This document shows, piece after piece, positions 5,426 through 7,370 of a stretch of DNA of 7,370 nt; position 1 is the first letter of the stretch, and the number at the start of each line of letters is the position of its first letter. The notes beneath the pieces are model-generated. The model worked only from the letters and a program-made list of their open reading frames with translations. It was not told the DNA's origin and searched no databases. Source of the DNA: Patescibacteria group bacterium (GTDB taxonomy: Bacteria > Patescibacteriota > Minisyncoccia > JAHIHE01). The stretch lies in the NCBI GenBank assembly GCA_018899995.1, contig JAHIHE010000002.1, positions 1 to 7,370 of the forward strand. The letters run 5' to 3'. The position numbers were made by a program, and so were the translations under genes.

Positions 5426-6226
5426 ATGCAAACAAAACAAAAATTTAGCGATTACGGTAAAAAAGGCGATAAAACTAACGCCATTATTTTCGGCGGCAAG
5501 GAAAGGATTCCAAGCGTGCGGGTTGTTCAAGATATGAAAGAAGTAATTTTGGATAAAAAATGGGCAGAGAAAAATTCCAGCCAGCCGCTTTACTATATGT
5601 ATCGCGATTTGGCGGAAAACAAAGAAGATGCGCAAAAAATTAAGGCGGCTAACCTGCGATTTGATATTCTTGAATCAACAGCGATAAGGTTGGGTAACGA
5701 ATACAATAAAACTGCCGGGCATTATCATTCAATATCTCACAATAAGAATTTTACCTATCCGGAAATTTACGAGCTTATAAAAGGCGAGGCGTATTATCTG
5801 ATGCAGAAAGTAGAGAATGATAAAGTCATTGATGTTTACGCGGTGAGGGCAAGCGGCGGCGACAAAGTGATTATGCCGTCAAATTACGGTCATTTTACAA
5901 TTTTTTTGGCAGACGATTCAATACGAATGAGCAATTGGACGCCGAGTGATTCATTGTCTGATTATGGGCCAATAAAGCAAAAGCGCGGCGCGGCTTATTA
6001 CGCTTTAATTGACAAGGAATCAAAGGACGGAGTGCGCTGGGTAAAAAATGAAAATTACTCCCAAGTGCCGCCTTTGCGATTTTTAAAGCCGACAAATTTT
6101 AGTGATTTCGGATTAATTAAAAATATCAATATGTATGGTTTGGTAAATAATCCGGAAAAGTTAGATTATTTGAATAATCCCCAAAATTATTCTGAATTAT
6201 GGGAAAGGGTTTTAAACAATGAATAA
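5426..6226 (+). CDS. Cupin-type glucose-6-phosphate isomerase
   Basis: This enzyme would interconvert glucose 6-phosphate and fructose 6-phosphate in the cytoplasm. The core matches the metal-dependent cupin GPI family (PF06560) known from archaea such as Pyrococcus furiosus, unrelated to the common PGI fold. The metal ligands are visible as His99 and His101 (AGHYH), Glu113 (YPEIYE) and His156 (PSNYGH). The spacing between His101 and Glu113 is longer than in the Pyrococcus enzyme. At 266 residues it is longer than the roughly 190-residue archaeal form, with extra N- and C-terminal regions. The tail NMYGLVNNPEKLDYL resembles nothing I can name. It starts 9 bases after the epimerase without a Shine-Dalgarno site, and its end overlaps the next gene by 8 bases, indicating co-translation. 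Fructose 6-phosphate is the entry to GDP-mannose synthesis, consistent with the manC-like gene downstream. Another cupin sugar isomerase activity is possible. Confidence 0.85.
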   Translation: MQTKQKFSDYGKKGDKTNAIIFGGKERIPSVRVVQDMKEVILDKKWAEKNSSQPLYYMYRDLAENKEDAQKIKAANLRFDILESTAIRLGNEYNKTAGHYHSISHNKNFTYPEIYELIKGEAYYLMQKVENDKVIDVYAVRASGGDKVIMPSNYGHFTIFLADDSIRMSNWTPSDSLSDYGPIKQKRGAAYYALIDKESKDGVRWVKNENYSQVPPLRFLKPTNFSDFGLIKNINMYGLVNNPEKLDYLNNPQNYSELWERVLNNE

Positions 6227-6980
6227 AATAAAAATAATCTGCATAGATATTGAGGGGTGCCTCAGATCCGACGGAAGATTTGCTGCCAATAACTTGACGG
6301 CATTGCTGGAAATACAAAAATATCAACTGAAAGCAAAGAGTGATTCCGTTTTACCTCCGATAGTCATAAATAGCGGACGTAGCATTGGGTTTATTGAAGC
6401 GATGTTTACGAATATTGGATTTCCCCCGCCGGGTTATTGGTCAGTGGCGGAAAACGGAGCTTTTATTTGCGATTTCCGCAAGAATGATTTTACGATGGCA
6501 CCCCTTATTGGAAATAACCTTTTAGAAATACAAGATTTAGCAAGAAGGGCAATCCCAAATTTACTTAAAAGAATCGGCGGAAACAAGGAATTAGGGAAAG
6601 AAATCTGCGTAAGTTTAAATCCGCCGGCAAAAACGGACATAAAAAAATATTTCCAAAAAGTTTTAAAAGAACTTTCTGGATTTGATAAAGTAGTAGAGAT
6701 AACGCACAGCACTTCGGCGGTAGATATAACCCCCAAAGGTATTAATAAAGGGTCGGGGTTAAAATTTGCCGCTTTAAAATCAGGAATTGGGTTGCAAAAA
6801 ATTCTTTATATCGGTGACACAAAAGGGGACTTTCCCGCATTTAACATAGCCGGCTACGCCGCTTGTCCCCATAATGCAACGCCAGATTGTAAGAAATTGG
6901 TTATCCGGAAGAAAGGGTATATTTCTCCCTTTGATAATATAAAAGGGGTTATAGATATAATTGAGCATTTTATAAAATAA
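6219..6980 (+). CDS. HAD-IIB family hydrolase (sugar-phosphatase- or phosphomannomutase-like)
   Basis: A 253-residue haloacid dehalogenase superfamily protein with a C2 cap, of the Cof / sucrose-phosphatase / mannosyl-3-phosphoglycerate phosphatase type. Motif I is CIDIEGCL with nucleophile Asp10. The usual second Asp is Glu12, an unusual change at the general acid/base position. Motif II is INSGR (Ser52), followed by the typical AENGAFI (77-83). Motif III is Lys177 in DITPKGINKGSGL (169-181), and motif IV is IGDTKGD (198-204). The fold is therefore clear and the metal site mostly intact, but the substrate is not. It overlaps the GPI gene by 8 bases and lies 12 bases before the mannose-1-phosphate guanylyltransferase gene. 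A role on a mannose or hexose phosphate is plausible; eukaryotic phosphomannomutases are also HAD-IIB. An AAAGGG about 10 bases before the ATG may serve as ribosome binding site. Confidence 0.8.
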   Translation: MNKIKIICIDIEGCLRSDGRFAANNLTALLEIQKYQLKAKSDSVLPPIVINSGRSIGFIEAMFTNIGFPPPGYWSVAENGAFICDFRKNDFTMAPLIGNNLLEIQDLARRAIPNLLKRIGGNKELGKEICVSLNPPAKTDIKKYFQKVLKELSGFDKVVEITHSTSAVDITPKGINKGSGLKFAALKSGIGLQKILYIGDTKGDFPAFNIAGYAACPHNATPDCKKLVIRKKGYISPFDNIKGVIDIIEHFIK

Positions 6981-6992
6981 AAAATAAGAAAA

Positions 6993-7370
6993 ATGAAAGT
7001 TCTTATCATGGCCGGCGGCAGAGGCACACGCCTTTGGCCGCTTAGCCGGGCGGAAAAACCCAAACAATTCCAAAAATTGATCAGCGACAAAACAATGCTT
7101 CAAGAGACAGCGGAAAGATTATTGCCGTTGGGCTCGTGGCGCGATATTTATATTTCCACCAGTTCCTATTATGTAAAAGAGGTGCAAAAAGAATTGCCAA
7201 AAGCGCTTAAAAAAAATATTATTGACGAACCGGTTAACCGCGAGCGCGCTTCAAGCATTGCTTTATCTGCCGCCTTTTTTGTCAAAAGATATTCTGACGA
7301 GACAGTCGTTGTCTTGCCGGCCGATCATTTGATTAAAAAAGACAAGGGTTTGCTTTCCGTAATCAAAAAC
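6993..7370 (+). CDS. manC: Mannose-1-phosphate guanylyltransferase (3' partial)
   Basis: The first 126 codons of a gene running off the window. It makes GDP-mannose from mannose 1-phosphate and GTP. The nucleotidyltransferase signature MAGGRGTRLWPLSR is followed by KPKQF and TMLQET, which together are characteristic of the ManC/RfbM (GMP) family within PF00483. LPADHLI near residues 109-115 gives the metal-binding Asp. The conserved EPxxRNTAPAI stretch reads EPVNRERASSI here, keeping Glu, Pro and Arg but changing the next residues. The ATG at 6993 starts directly at the first beta strand and lies 12 bases after the HAD stop, without a Shine-Dalgarno site. Whether a C-terminal phosphomannose isomerase domain is fused, as in bifunctional enzymes, cannot be seen. 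Confidence 0.9.
   Translation, partial: MKVLIMAGGRGTRLWPLSRAEKPKQFQKLISDKTMLQETAERLLPLGSWRDIYISTSSYYVKEVQKELPKALKKNIIDEPVNRERASSIALSAAFFVKRYSDETVVVLPADHLIKKDKGLLSVIKN

Noticed and set aside
6780..7103. Reverse-strand frames over the HAD/GMP junction
   Set aside because: They are antisense to two well-recognised enzymes and resemble no known protein.
1..7370. CRISPR array, tRNA, rRNA, insertion sequence or toxin-antitoxin pair
   Set aside because: No regularly spaced repeats, tRNA-like cloverleaf, rRNA segment, transposase or small toxin gene was found on either strand.

Overview
The window looks like a piece of a Candidatus Patescibacteria (Candidate Phyla Radiation, probably Parcubacteria-like) chromosome. 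The evidence is indirect: a membrane-anchored lamin-tail-domain protein, a secreted Ig-like/PKD-like surface protein, a cupin-type (archaeal-style) glucose-6-phosphate isomerase, tightly packed AT-rich genes with few Shine-Dalgarno sites, and an AT-rich intergenic element with terminal inverted repeats. I ran no phylogenetic comparison, so the lineage is an inference. All genes read on the + strand and none uses in-frame TGA, so the standard code fits.

Layout. Bases 1-876 hold the 3' part of a gene for an extracellular lamin-tail-domain protein with a C-terminal membrane anchor, followed by a terminator (923-963). The gap 877-1192 also carries a perfect 15-bp-arm palindrome (985-1016), a strong extended -10 promoter (1096-1123) and a good ribosome binding site. 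They serve a 512-residue secreted, membrane-anchored, cysteine-paired surface protein (1193-2731). Two terminators (2730-2761 and 2816-2835) close that unit. A second extended -10 promoter (2837-2865) then starts a leader of about 217 nt in front of yebC (3090-3830).

Between yebC and ruvC lies a roughly 150-bp element bounded by 20-bp perfect inverted repeats. Its left arm covers the yebC stop codon and its right arm ends on the first base of the ruvC start codon. From ruvC (3979-4464) onward the genes are separated by 13, 9, -8 and 12 nt and read as one transcription unit: ruvC, an extended-SDR sugar-nucleotide epimerase/dehydratase, a cupin glucose-6-phosphate isomerase, a HAD-IIB hydrolase and the 5' part of a mannose-1-phosphate guanylyltransferase.

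How they work together. The last four genes point to nucleotide-sugar supply for a surface glycan: fructose-6-phosphate formation, a HAD step on a phosphorylated compound, GDP-mannose formation and nucleotide-sugar modification. YebC and RuvC are a common bacterial neighbour pair, but ruvA and ruvB do not follow here; sugar genes do. I found no clearly new multi-gene system. The points most worth checking are the inverted-repeat element spanning the yebC/ruvC junction, the palindrome upstream of the surface protein, the yebC leader, and two enzymes with altered catalytic motifs (YxxxR in the epimerase, DxE in the HAD protein).
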